Assembly: GCF_000720325.1 (NCBI RefSeq)
Contig: NZ_JOJM01000038.1
Location: 1-64,000 of the forward strand
DNA: 64,000 nucleotides
DNA from: Streptomyces sp. NRRL B-1347
Lineage (GTDB): Bacteria; Actinomycetota; Actinomycetes; Streptomycetales; Streptomycetaceae
Direction: 5' to 3'
Of this stretch, positions 34,297-42,318 are shown in pieces. Made by a program: the position numbers and the translations under genes. The notes under the pieces were generated by a model. The model searched no databases. It saw nothing but the letters and a program-made list of their open reading frames with translations, and was not told where the DNA came from. The stretch's first letter is position 1; the number at the start of each line of letters is the position of its first letter.

Positions 34297-35466
34297 ATGC
34301 GTACAACGATTCGCGGCGCCCATGTGTTCGACGGTGAGCGTGCCCTCGGCGCCGCCGACGTGGTGCTGGAGGACGGTCTCATCACCGCGGTCGGCGCCGC
34401 CCCGGACGGCACGGCCGACGTCGAGGTCGACGGGCGGGGCGGGACGCTGCTGCCGGGGCTGATCGACGCCCACACGCATGTGTTCGACGGCAGCCTGGCC
34501 GAAGCGCTGCGGTACGGAGTGACCACCGAGTTCGACATGTTCTGTCTGCCACGGCCGCTCGCCCGGCACCGGCGGCTGGCGGACCAGCACGACGACGTGG
34601 CCGACCTGCGCAGCGCGGGCACCATCGCCACCGCACCCGGCGGGCACCCCACGCAACTGCTGGCGGCCCTGACGGGCACCGTCCTCGACCCGAGCGAGGT
34701 GACGGAGATCGACCACGTCACCGACCCCGCGCAGGCCGGGGCCTTCGTCAAGGCCCGGCTGGCCGAGGGCGCCGACTACCTCAAGCTCGTACTGGACGAC
34801 GGCGCGGTGCACGGCACCGACCTCCCTCGCCTGACGCCGGCCGTCGCCACCGCCCTCACCGCGGCCGCGCACGAAGTCGGCCTGCTGGTCATCGCCCACG
34901 CGATCACCGCGGCCGAGGTGGACCTCGCGCTCGACGCCGGTGCGGACGGCCTGGCTCACGTCTGGGCCGACCTCCCCCCGGAGGACCGGGACTCGCGGCG
35001 GCTCGCCGAGCGGATCCGGGCCCGGGGCGTCTTCGTCGTGACCACCCTCGCCTACTTCGAGGCGCTCTCCGCACAGCGGCCCGGCGCCACCGTCTGCTCC
35101 CACCCCGGCCACTACGCCAACGCCGTCGGCGCGCTACGGGCGCTGCACCGGGCGGGAGTTCCTCTCCTCACCGGGACCGACGCCACCCCGTTCGCGCCCG
35201 CCCACGGCGTCGGCCTGCACCGCGAGCTCCAGTTGCTCACCGAGGCGGGCCTCGGGGCCGAGCAGGCGCTCGCCGCGGCGACTGCCGTCCCGGCCCGGCA
35301 CTTCGGCCTGACGGACCGGGGCCGCGTCGCCCCCGGCCTCCGCGCGGACCTCCTCCTGGTCGAGGGCGACCCCACCCGGGACGTCGCCGCCCTCGGCTCG
35401 CTCACCGCGGTCTGGCGGCGCGGGGTCCGTCACGACGCGGGCTCCTTGGCGTCGGGGGGCGTCTGA
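34297..35466 (+). CDS. amidohydrolase family protein
   Basis: The 389-residue TIM-barrel metallohydrolase has GLIDAHTHVFDG (first metal HxH, near residue 57), a lysine in DYLKLVLDDGA near 164, the third metal His in VIAHAITAAE, HVWADLP, and GTDATPFAPAHGVGLH (Asp ligand) near 297, followed by the usual GRVAPGLRADLLLVEGDP tail. It resembles imidazolonepropionase/prolidase-type amidohydrolases. ATG 34297 follows GAGAGGA. Its last 37 bases overlap the convergent flavin-reductase gene. Confidence 0.85.
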   Translation: MRTTIRGAHVFDGERALGAADVVLEDGLITAVGAAPDGTADVEVDGRGGTLLPGLIDAHTHVFDGSLAEALRYGVTTEFDMFCLPRPLARHRRLADQHDDVADLRSAGTIATAPGGHPTQLLAALTGTVLDPSEVTEIDHVTDPAQAGAFVKARLAEGADYLKLVLDDGAVHGTDLPRLTPAVATALTAAAHEVGLLVIAHAITAAEVDLALDAGADGLAHVWADLPPEDRDSRRLAERIRARGVFVVTTLAYFEALSAQRPGATVCSHPGHYANAVGALRALHRAGVPLLTGTDATPFAPAHGVGLHRELQLLTEAGLGAEQALAAATAVPARHFGLTDRGRVAPGLRADLLLVEGDPTRDVAALGSLTAVWRRGVRHDAGSLASGGV

Positions 35467-36104
35467 GTGCGGTAGGAGTGGCCGAGTTCCGGGCCGAGTC
35501 CGAAGTAGTGGCGGAAGTTGTAGACGAGCGGGCTCCAGGCGGCGGGGTCGATGTGGTCGGTGCCCGGAACGACGATGCGGGAGTCCGCGTGCACCTTGCG
35601 TACGACGGCCTCGACGATGACGAAGTCCCCGGAGGCATCCGGCCGCACCCGTGCGGCACGGGCCTCCAGTTGGATCGGGCATCCGGCGACCCGGGGCGGC
35701 CGGACCAGTTGGGAGGGCTCGCCGGTCAGGCCCGCCGCGGCGAACTTGTCCGGCTCGAAGCGGCAGCCCTCCGGCTTGCTTGCGGGTACGGGGTTCCTGC
35801 CGGTCAGCGGCGCGAGCCGCTCCACGGACGGCCATTGGGCGGGGGCGGGCAGGCTGATGACCAGGTCGGGTCGGCTGCCGAGGTTGTGTGCGGTCTGCCC
35901 CTCCCGGCCGAGGCCGATCACGACCGTGTGTCCGAGGGCCCATGCGGACGATATCGGGGCGAGGTTGAACGAGCCGTCCTGATTTTCTGTCGACAGGAGC
36001 ACCACTGGCGTCCCGAAGTACAGGATGCTCGGCTCGATCTCCAGGTGGGTGACTGTCTCCGCCTCCGCCGCTGCGGGCAGGGGCCTTGGAAGTGCCGTGT
36101 ACAT
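35430..36104 (-). CDS. flavin reductase-like (FMN-binding split barrel) protein
   Basis: The 224-residue protein resembles the DIM6/NTAB flavin reductase family: FGTPVVLLSTENQDGSFNLAPISSAWALGHTVVIGLG (in parts) near residues 29-68, then TAHNLGSRPDLVISLP. Such proteins bind FMN and may supply reduced flavin or act on small molecules. It is divergent from an ArsR-type regulator gene only 57 bases away, and so is probably controlled by it. Confidence 0.8.
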   Translation of the reverse strand: MYTALPRPLPAAAEAETVTHLEIEPSILYFGTPVVLLSTENQDGSFNLAPISSAWALGHTVVIGLGREGQTAHNLGSRPDLVISLPAPAQWPSVERLAPLTGRNPVPASKPEGCRFEPDKFAAAGLTGEPSQLVRPPRVAGCPIQLEARAARVRPDASGDFVIVEAVVRKVHADSRIVVPGTDHIDPAAWSPLVYNFRHYFGLGPELGHSYRTQTPPDAKEPAS

Positions 36105-36161
36105 GGTCGGCAGCCTAGGATCCGGTCGCTTCGGCCGGGGCCGAAGCGTCACGGGGTGACA

Positions 36162-36890
36162 ATGGTCCGCATGGACATGCAGCGCGCCCACGCGGCCGGT
36201 CCCGACCTGGCTGCCGTGGCGAAGCTTCTGGCCGACGGCACGCGGGCCGGGTTCTGTCTCGCCCTGCTCGACGGCCGGGCCTGGACGGCGAAGGAACTGG
36301 CACGGCACATGGGGGTCGCGCCCTCGACCGCGACGGAGCACCTGCACGCGCTCGTCCGCGGGAACCTGCTGGCCGAGGAGCGCCAGGGCCGCCATCGCTA
36401 CGTGCGTCTGGCCGGTCCGCACGTCGCCGAGCTGATTGAGAGCCTCGCCGCGATGGCGCCCCAGCGCACCCCGGCACCCCGCTCCCTGTCCGCGGCCGGA
36501 CGCCGACAGGCACTCGCTCACGCCCGTACGTGCTACGACCACCTCGCCGGGACCGTCGGGGTCGCCGTCACCGACGCGATGCTCGCGCGCCGACTGCTCG
36601 ACGAGGAGCACGGGCTCGGGCTCACCGACGCCGGAGCGACCTGGCTCGAAGAGCTCGGCATCGCCGTTCCGACCGATACGCGCCGGCCATCGGTGCGGTC
36701 ATGCCTGGACTGGACCGAGCGCCGCCCCCACCTGGCCGGAGCCGTCGGGGCGGCGCTGTGCCGGCACGCGTTCGACACGGGCTGGATCACTCCCGTCGGC
36801 ACCACGCGCGCCGTAGCGGTCACTGCTCTCGGCCGCCAGGCGCTCCACCGCCATCTCGGCTTGCCCGACGAGCTCCTCTCGCAGAAGTGA
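36162..36890 (+). CDS. ArsR-type winged helix regulator
   Basis: The 242-residue protein has an ArsR-like DNA-binding domain: LADGTRAGFCLALLDGRAWTAKELARHMGVAPSTATEHLHALVRGNLL (in parts, residues 23-72). A long C-terminal region of unknown fold follows (RHAFDTGWITPVGTTRAVAVTALGRQAL). ATG 36162 is used; ATG 36171 and 36177 are also possible. It lies head-to-head with the flavin-reductase gene. Confidence 0.82.
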   Translation: MVRMDMQRAHAAGPDLAAVAKLLADGTRAGFCLALLDGRAWTAKELARHMGVAPSTATEHLHALVRGNLLAEERQGRHRYVRLAGPHVAELIESLAAMAPQRTPAPRSLSAAGRRQALAHARTCYDHLAGTVGVAVTDAMLARRLLDEEHGLGLTDAGATWLEELGIAVPTDTRRPSVRSCLDWTERRPHLAGAVGAALCRHAFDTGWITPVGTTRAVAVTALGRQALHRHLGLPDELLSQK

Positions 36891-36900
36891 GAGGAGCTCG
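36869..36900. terminator. hairpin overlapping the stop codon
   Basis: CGAGCTCCTCTC (36869-36880) pairs perfectly with GAGAGGAGCTCG (36889-36900) around an 8-base loop. The ArsR-type stop codon (36888-36890) falls at the loop/right-arm boundary. It may also end the convergent helicase transcript. Confidence 0.7.
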
Positions 36901-36926
36901 CTCGACGCCTGTCAGCGGACCCGGGC

Positions 36927-38348
36927 TCAGCCGCCGCGCCGCACCCGGGCCGCCTTGCGGGCCTCCGCGAGCTTGCGGGCCTCGCTGCTCTTGCGGGAGG
37001 ACTTGCCGCCGGAGCCGCCCTTGGCGTCCTTGGTGCTGCCCAGGCCGCGGAACGGGGCGTTGTGGTTCTTGGGGCGCGGTGCGGCGGGGCCGCCGTCGAG
37101 AGGCTGTCCGGAGGGGGCCTTGGCGCCGGTGATCCGGCTCAGCTCCGCCTCGCCCGACCGCACCTTGATGACCTTGGCGGCGACACCGGCGTCCGCCATG
37201 ACCTGGCTCGTCTCGCGGCGCTGGCCCGACAGGACGAGGGTCACGACGGTGCCGGAGCGACCGGCGCGGGCCGTGCGGCCCGCGCGGTGGAGGTAGTCCT
37301 TCGGGTCGGTGGCCGGGTCGACGTTGACGACGAGGTCGAGGTCGTCGACGTGCAGGCCGCGTGCGGCGACGTTCGTCGCCACCAGCGCGGTGACCTGCCC
37401 GTCCTTGAACTGGGCCAGGGTCCGGGTGCGCTGCGGCTGTGCCTTCCCGCTGTGCAGGGCCGCGGCGGCCACGCCGCTGGCCCGCAGATGCCGCGTGAGC
37501 TGGTCGACGCCGTGCTTGGTGTCGAGGAACAGCAGGACGCGACCGTCCCTGGCGGCGATCTCCGTGGCCACGGCGTACCGGTCCGGGCCGTGGACGACGA
37601 AGACGTGGTGCTCGATCGTGGAGACCGCGCTGGACGAGGGGTCCACGGAGTGGACGGCGGGATCGCGCAGATAGCTCTGCACCAGCTGGTCGACGTCGCG
37701 GTCGAGGGTGGCGGAGAACAGCATCCGCTGCCCGTCGGGGCGCACCTGGTCCAGGATCTCGGTGACCTGCGGCAGGAACCCCATGTCACACATCTGGTCG
37801 GCCTCGTCGAGGACCGCGATGCGCACCCGTCCCAGGCGGCAGTCCTTGCGCTCGATGAGGTCGTGCAGCCGACCGGGCGTGGCGACGACGATCTCGGCGC
37901 CGTCCCGCAGCGCGGCGGCCTGCCGTCCGATGGACACTCCGCCCACCACGGTCGCAAGGCGCAGCCGCAGCGCCTCGGCGTACGGGGTGAGTGCCTCACC
38001 GACCTGCTGCGCGAGCTCCCGGGTGGGCACCAGGACGAGCGCCAGGGGCTCCTTGGGCTGTGCGCGCCGCCCGGCGGTCCGGGCGAGCATCCCCAGGCCG
38101 AAGGCGAGCGTCTTGCCGGATCCGGTGCGGCCCCGGCCCAGGACGTCCCGTCCCGCGAGCGCGTTCGGCAGGGCCGCCGCCTGGATGGGGAAGGGCACCG
38201 TCACACCGTGCTCGTCGAGCACCTTCAGCACCGCGGTCGGCAGCCCCAGCTCCGCGAAGGACGCCGCCGCGGGCGGCGTCGCGGTGACACCGGACGGCTC
38301 GGATGCGGAGTCCTGCTGCCGGGCGTCGACACGTGCTGATTCGCTCAC
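36927..38348 (-). CDS. DEAD-box RNA helicase
   Basis: The 473-residue protein contains the Q motif region (VPFPIQAAALP), motif I GRTGSGKT, Ia PTRELAQQV, Ib TPGRL, motif II VLDEADQM, motif III SATL, IV-VI (LLFLDTKHGVDQL, VATNVAARGLHVDDLDLVV, HRAGRTARAG) and a basic C-terminal tail rich in Lys/Arg/Ser/Gly for RNA binding. It unwinds RNA, often in ribosome assembly or cold adaptation. GTG 38348 follows GAGGAAGG, which is itself buried in a hairpin. Confidence 0.93.
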   Translation of the reverse strand: MSESARVDARQQDSASEPSGVTATPPAAASFAELGLPTAVLKVLDEHGVTVPFPIQAAALPNALAGRDVLGRGRTGSGKTLAFGLGMLARTAGRRAQPKEPLALVLVPTRELAQQVGEALTPYAEALRLRLATVVGGVSIGRQAAALRDGAEIVVATPGRLHDLIERKDCRLGRVRIAVLDEADQMCDMGFLPQVTEILDQVRPDGQRMLFSATLDRDVDQLVQSYLRDPAVHSVDPSSSAVSTIEHHVFVVHGPDRYAVATEIAARDGRVLLFLDTKHGVDQLTRHLRASGVAAAALHSGKAQPQRTRTLAQFKDGQVTALVATNVAARGLHVDDLDLVVNVDPATDPKDYLHRAGRTARAGRSGTVVTLVLSGQRRETSQVMADAGVAAKVIKVRSGEAELSRITGAKAPSGQPLDGGPAAPRPKNHNAPFRGLGSTKDAKGGSGGKSSRKSSEARKLAEARKAARVRRGG

Positions 38349-38353
38349 AGAAA

Positions 38354-38385
38354 GCCTTCCTCGAAGGGACCGTACCGAGGAAGGC
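38354..38385 (-). promoter_or_regulatory. leader hairpin covering the helicase ribosome binding site
   Basis: On the minus strand GCCTTCCTCG (38385-38376) can pair with CGAGGAAGGC (38363-38354) around a 12-base loop. The second arm contains the Shine-Dalgarno GAGGAAGG, five bases before the GTG start. TTTCT follows the stem. It could be a thermosensor, a translation switch or an attenuator. Confidence 0.65.
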
Positions 38386-38531
38386 GCGGCGGGGACGCGG
38401 CCACCAGCCAGGGGCACCGAACGGGGCACCGACACAGCGACGCTGCAAACACCCAACGTTAGCACGGGGCTCCTCATCGAGGTCGTGCGCACGGGCCGGC
38501 GGGCCCGTGCGCACGACCGGGCCCGCGGCTG

Positions 38532-39458
38532 TCAGGGCACAGTGATGACGATCTTGCCGCGCGCGTGGCCGGTGGCGCTGGTGTCGTGCGCCGCGCCGGT
38601 CTCCTTCAGCGGGAACACGGCGTGCAGCGGGACGGTGAGGCGACCCCGGTCGGCGAGATCCGCTGCCAGGGGCAGCCCCGCCCAGCCCGGCGACTCTCCT
38701 GGTTCGGAGCGGGTGAACCGTACGCCGTGCCGGTCGGCGTCGAAGTCCGCGGTGGTCACCACGCGGCGCGGGTCGCCGACGATGGCCACCAGGTCGGCGA
38801 GGGAGCCCTTGCCCGCCGCGTCCAGGACCACGTCGACGCCGTGCGGAGCCAGCGGGGCGAGGCGCTCGGCCAGGCCCACCCCGTAGGTGACCGGGACGAC
38901 GCCGAGCTGTTCGAGGAAACCGTGGTTGCCCTCGCTCGCGGTGCCGATCACGGTGAGGCCGCGGGCCCGGGCGAGTTGCGCGGTGATGGTGCCCACGCCC
39001 CCGGCGGCGCCCTCGATCAGCAGGGTCATGCCCTCGGCGGCTTCCAGGGCCTCCAGTACGCGCGTGGCCGTGTCGATGTTGCCCGCGGCGCCACCCGCTT
39101 CCTCGAAGGACCACGACTGGGGCTTGGGCGCCCAGGCCGCAAGGACGGCGTACTGGGCAGCGGCGCCTCCCTGGTCCGCGAAGGGGACGAGGCCGAAGAC
39201 CTCGTCGCCCACGGCGGTGCCGGTCACCCCCTCCCCCACCTCGTCGACGATTCCGGCGGCGTCCATGCCGGGGATGTGGGGGAAGTCCAGGGTGGCGATG
39301 CCCCGCAGCATCCCTGAACGCAGGTACCAGTCAGCAGGGGTGACACCGGTGGCACGTACCGCGATGCGAATCTGACCGGGCCCGGCGTGCGGCTCTTCGA
39401 CCTCCTCCAGGCGAAGGACCTCGGAACCGCCGTAGCGGTGGTATTGCACAGCAAACAC
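38532..39458 (-). CDS. zinc-less NADP-dependent alcohol dehydrogenase/quinone oxidoreductase
   Basis: The 308-residue MDR enzyme has a GroES-like N-domain (EEPHAGPGQIRIAVRATGVTPADW) and a Rossmann domain (LLIEGAAGGVGTITAQLARARG near residue 148). It lacks the zinc-binding cysteines, as quinone oxidoreductases do. GTG 39458 follows CGGAGG. It is the last gene of a three-gene minus-strand run and is closely similar to the first. Confidence 0.85.
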   Translation of the reverse strand: MFAVQYHRYGGSEVLRLEEVEEPHAGPGQIRIAVRATGVTPADWYLRSGMLRGIATLDFPHIPGMDAAGIVDEVGEGVTGTAVGDEVFGLVPFADQGGAAAQYAVLAAWAPKPQSWSFEEAGGAAGNIDTATRVLEALEAAEGMTLLIEGAAGGVGTITAQLARARGLTVIGTASEGNHGFLEQLGVVPVTYGVGLAERLAPLAPHGVDVVLDAAGKGSLADLVAIVGDPRRVVTTADFDADRHGVRFTRSEPGESPGWAGLPLAADLADRGRLTVPLHAVFPLKETGAAHDTSATGHARGKIVITVP

Positions 39459-39475
39459 AGACAACCTCCGTACAC

Positions 39476-40654
39476 CTAGCAAGCGTTGGAGTCAGTTTCT
39501 CGGTCGGCCTCTCGGTCAGCTTCCCAGTCGGCTTCTCGGCTGGCTCGGCGGCCGGTGAAGAAATTGATCAGTTCCTGGGGCGTGGGGTTGCGCACGGCGG
39601 CCGCGGCGGCCGCGGCGCTACGGGGGAACAGCTCCCGCTCGTACGCGGTGAGCGCGGCCTCGATGTCGTCGGGGTGGGCGGCGAGAGCCTCGCCGAGTTC
39701 GGCGCCATCCTGCATGGCCAGATTGGCGCCTTCGCCGTCGGGGGCCGTGAGGTGGGCGGCGTCGCCGAGCAGGGTCACTCCCGGTACGCGGTCCCAGCGG
39801 TGCCCGACCGGCAGGGCGTGCAGGGGGCGGAGGACCGGCGCGGTCCGACCGGCGGTGATCAGGGCGGTGAGTTCCGGTGCCCAGCCGTCGTACTCCTCCG
39901 CGATCCGCGCGGAGGCCGCGGCGGCGTCGGTGAAGTCGACGGCGGTGAACCAGTCCTGAGGTTTGGCCAGGGTGATGTGGGCGTGGAGGGTCCCGTCCTT
40001 CTCCCGGTGAGCCACGAGCCACTTCCCGTGCCCGTCCGGGTCGAGCGCGGCGAGCGTGCCGCCGCCGACCGCTTTCGCGGTGGCCGGGTGACGGGTGTCG
40101 GCGTCGTACAGGTAGGTCTCGACGAAGGACCGGCCGACGTATTCGGGTCTGGCGTCGGAGAGCAGCGGCCGGACGCGTGACCACGCGCCGTCCGCGCCGA
40201 CCAGGAGACTCGTGACCGCGGTGGTGCCGCCCGCGAAGGTCACCTCGTGGCGGCCCTCGGCGAGGGCGCGGACGCCGGTGGCCTTGTGCCCCCATCGGAC
40301 GGTGCCGTCGGGGAGCGCGTCGAGCAGCGTCTGCCGCAGCTCGCCGCGCTGCACCTCGGGGCTCGTGCCCGTGCCGTCGTCGGCCTTGTCGAACAGGACG
40401 GTTCCGTCGCGGTCCAGGAGCCGTGTCGCCTGGCGGCCCTCCAGGACGAGACCGCGGAACTCGTCCATCAGGTCGGCTGCCTTGAAGGCGAGTTGGCCGT
40501 TGCGGTCGTGGATGTCGAGCATCCCGCCCTGCGAACGTGCCGTCGCGGAGGGCTCCGCTTCGTAGACCGTGACGGGGATGCCGTGGAGGTGCAGGACGCG
40601 GGCTAAGACGAGGCCGCCGAGTCCGGCGCCGATGATCGTGACGGGCGGGCGCAT
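39476..40654 (-). CDS. FAD-dependent monooxygenase (TetX-like)
   Basis: The 392-residue flavoprotein begins MRPPVTIIGAGLGGLVLARVL (FAD motif) and has SLLVGADGAWSRVRPLL near residue 150 and GVTLLGDAAHLTAPDGEGANLAMQDGAEL near 290, as in TetX and related hydroxylases. ATG 40654 follows AAGGAG; a longer frame would translate a 12-bp minisatellite. Its own C-terminus (ASREADWEADREADRETDSNAC) is also encoded by 12-bp repeats. It sits between two similar quinone-oxidoreductase genes. Confidence 0.85.
   Translation of the reverse strand: MRPPVTIIGAGLGGLVLARVLHLHGIPVTVYEAEPSATARSQGGMLDIHDRNGQLAFKAADLMDEFRGLVLEGRQATRLLDRDGTVLFDKADDGTGTSPEVQRGELRQTLLDALPDGTVRWGHKATGVRALAEGRHEVTFAGGTTAVTSLLVGADGAWSRVRPLLSDARPEYVGRSFVETYLYDADTRHPATAKAVGGGTLAALDPDGHGKWLVAHREKDGTLHAHITLAKPQDWFTAVDFTDAAAASARIAEEYDGWAPELTALITAGRTAPVLRPLHALPVGHRWDRVPGVTLLGDAAHLTAPDGEGANLAMQDGAELGEALAAHPDDIEAALTAYERELFPRSAAAAAAAVRNPTPQELINFFTGRRASREADWEADREADRETDSNAC
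39487..39545. repeat. 12-bp repeats encoding the monooxygenase C-terminus
   Basis: Units such as TCTCGGTCGGCC, TCTCGGTCAGCT, TCCCAGTCGGCT and TCTCGGCTGGCT follow each other and encode the Arg-Glu-Ala-Asp-like tail. Confidence 0.75.
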
Positions 40655-40673
40655 GGGGCTCCTTGCGTGTTCA

Positions 40674-40757
40674 GACGCTGATTCAGACGGAGATTCAGAT
40701 GGTGATCCAGACGGCGATCCCGATGCTGATCCAGATGGTGATTCAGACGGTGATGAC
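40674..40757. repeat. 12-bp minisatellite between two genes
   Basis: Seven 12-base units of the type GACGCTGATTCA run from 40674 to 40757. They span the gap before the monooxygenase gene and reach into the stop region of the upstream oxidoreductase gene. Confidence 0.85.
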
Positions 40758-41636
40758 ACGCCGTCCGCGTGTGTGTCCGGCCTGGCTGTCGACGTGCGCC
40801 GCCGCGGCCTCGGCGAGCGGGTAGGACTTCTCGACCGGGATGTGGAGCCTGCCCCGTGAGATGAGGTCGGCGGCCTTGGCGAGGGCTTGTGGCACGTTCC
40901 CGGTCACGCCGGAGAAGTGGACGCCGTGGGCCGGCGCGCCGCGGTCGGCGATGGAGACCACCCTCCGTGGATCCCCGGTCAGTTCGACGAGTTCGCGGAT
41001 CACGCCGGAGCCCGCCAGGTCGAGCGCCGCGTCGACGGGGCCGAGCCCGCGCACCCGGTCGACCCACCCTTGGCCGTAGGTGGTGGCGAGGGCGCCCAAC
41101 TCACGCAGGTAGTCCTGGTTCGCGGCCCCGGCGGTGCCGATCACCGTGATGCCGCGGTCGCGGGCGATCTGCAGGACCGCGGATCCGACCCCTCCGGACG
41201 CGCCGCTGACGAGCAGCGTCTGCCCGGACCGCACACCGGCCTGGCCGATGATGCGCAGCGCGGTCTCCACCACGGAGGGGTATCCGGCCGCCTCCTCGTA
41301 CGTCAGGTCCTCCGGCATCGGGGCCCAGGCCGCCAGGACGGCGAACTCGGCATACGTACTCGCGCCCCGCCCGAACACACGGTCACCGGCCTTGACCCCG
41401 TCGACGCCCGCGCCGACCTCGTCCACCACTCCGGCGGCGTCCTGCCCGACCCCGGCGGGCAGTTCGACCGGGCGGACCTTCTGGAACTGGCCTTCGCGGA
41501 TCCTCCAGTCGACGGGGTTCACGCCCGCCGCACGCACGGCGACGCGTATCTGGCCGGGGCCCGCGTGGGGCTCTTCGGCGTCTTCGAGGTGGAGAACGTC
41601 GGGACCGCCGAACTCGGCGAAGCTCACTCTCTTCAT
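40743..41636 (-). CDS. zinc-less NADP-dependent quinone oxidoreductase
   Basis: The 297-residue MDR protein shares long identical blocks with the enzyme encoded at 38532-39458 (EEPHAGPGQIR near residue 21; FAVLAAWAP; GDPRRVV). It has the nucleotide motif LLVSGASGGVGSAVLQIARDRG near residue 141 and no zinc cysteines. It is the first gene of the run and is preceded by palindromic sequence. Confidence 0.85.
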   Translation of the reverse strand: MKRVSFAEFGGPDVLHLEDAEEPHAGPGQIRVAVRAAGVNPVDWRIREGQFQKVRPVELPAGVGQDAAGVVDEVGAGVDGVKAGDRVFGRGASTYAEFAVLAAWAPMPEDLTYEEAAGYPSVVETALRIIGQAGVRSGQTLLVSGASGGVGSAVLQIARDRGITVIGTAGAANQDYLRELGALATTYGQGWVDRVRGLGPVDAALDLAGSGVIRELVELTGDPRRVVSIADRGAPAHGVHFSGVTGNVPQALAKAADLISRGRLHIPVEKSYPLAEAAAAHVDSQAGHTRGRRVITV

Positions 41637-41651
41637 GCCGCGACCGTAACA

Positions 41652-41709
41652 CTAACGGTTAGGCTTTAGAAACAGGTGCAGCTTTGGACTCGATAGCGTT
41701 AGCGAACGA
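41652..41709. promoter_or_regulatory. palindrome and TetR-like half-site before the oxidoreductase run
   Basis: CTAAC-G-GTTAG lies at 41652-41662, and GTTAGCGAACGA at 41698-41709. The second word is identical to one arm of the operator at 56116-56139 beside the TetR gene. Confidence 0.45.
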
Positions 41710-41859
41710 GGGTCACGCCCGGCCGCCACGAGCGAAAGGAGGCCCCGGCCGCCCACGAAGACGGACCCCAGAGGCGCCAACCGGCCGACTTCCAGGCGTT
41801 TCCCGCCTCACGGTCGTCTCGTTCATCAGGACACGTGACCGACGGGGAGGAAGAGGCAC

Positions 41860-42318
41860 ATGTCCGGGCAGACCGTACGAGAGGTGGTGCGGGACATCCT
41901 CGTCGAGCAGGCTCCGCGCGAGGTGAAGCTGCTTGACGGCATGGCGGCGCTGAGTGACGGGCAGATCACGCGGGTGTTCCGCCGCTCCCGCACGCGGCGG
42001 GATCCCCTCGGTTTCGGGGCCGCCGAAGTGCTCGCGCTGGTCGCGCCGGTGGTGTGGCTGGTGGTCAACGAGGTGGCCCAGCGGTCGGCGGCAACGGCCG
42101 TTGACGGGGCGAGCCGTTGGGGCGGCGCCTGGCTGCGTCGGGTGCGCCGTCTTCCCGATCCGCCGACGGAGGTCCCGGCGTTGTCGTGCGGACAGCTGGA
42201 GGCCGTACACCGGAAGGTCGTCGAGCGGGCGCAGGCGTCGGGTGTGGAGGCGGGAGCGGCGGAGGCGCTGGCCGACGCGGTCGTGGCCCGGCTCGCCATG
42301 GCGCCCGGCGATGGCTGA
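41860..42318 (+). CDS. small membrane-associated partner of an M48 peptidase, function unknown
   Basis: The 152-residue protein has a soluble helical N-terminus (VREVVRDILVEQAPREVKLLDGMAALSDGQITRVF in parts), one hydrophobic segment (AAEVLALVAPVVWLVVNEVA) and a helical C-terminus. No family recognised. It overlaps the following peptidase gene by 8 bases, which suggests coupled expression and a shared role. Confidence 0.7.
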   Translation: MSGQTVREVVRDILVEQAPREVKLLDGMAALSDGQITRVFRRSRTRRDPLGFGAAEVLALVAPVVWLVVNEVAQRSAATAVDGASRWGGAWLRRVRRLPDPPTEVPALSCGQLEAVHRKVVERAQASGVEAGAAEALADAVVARLAMAPGDG

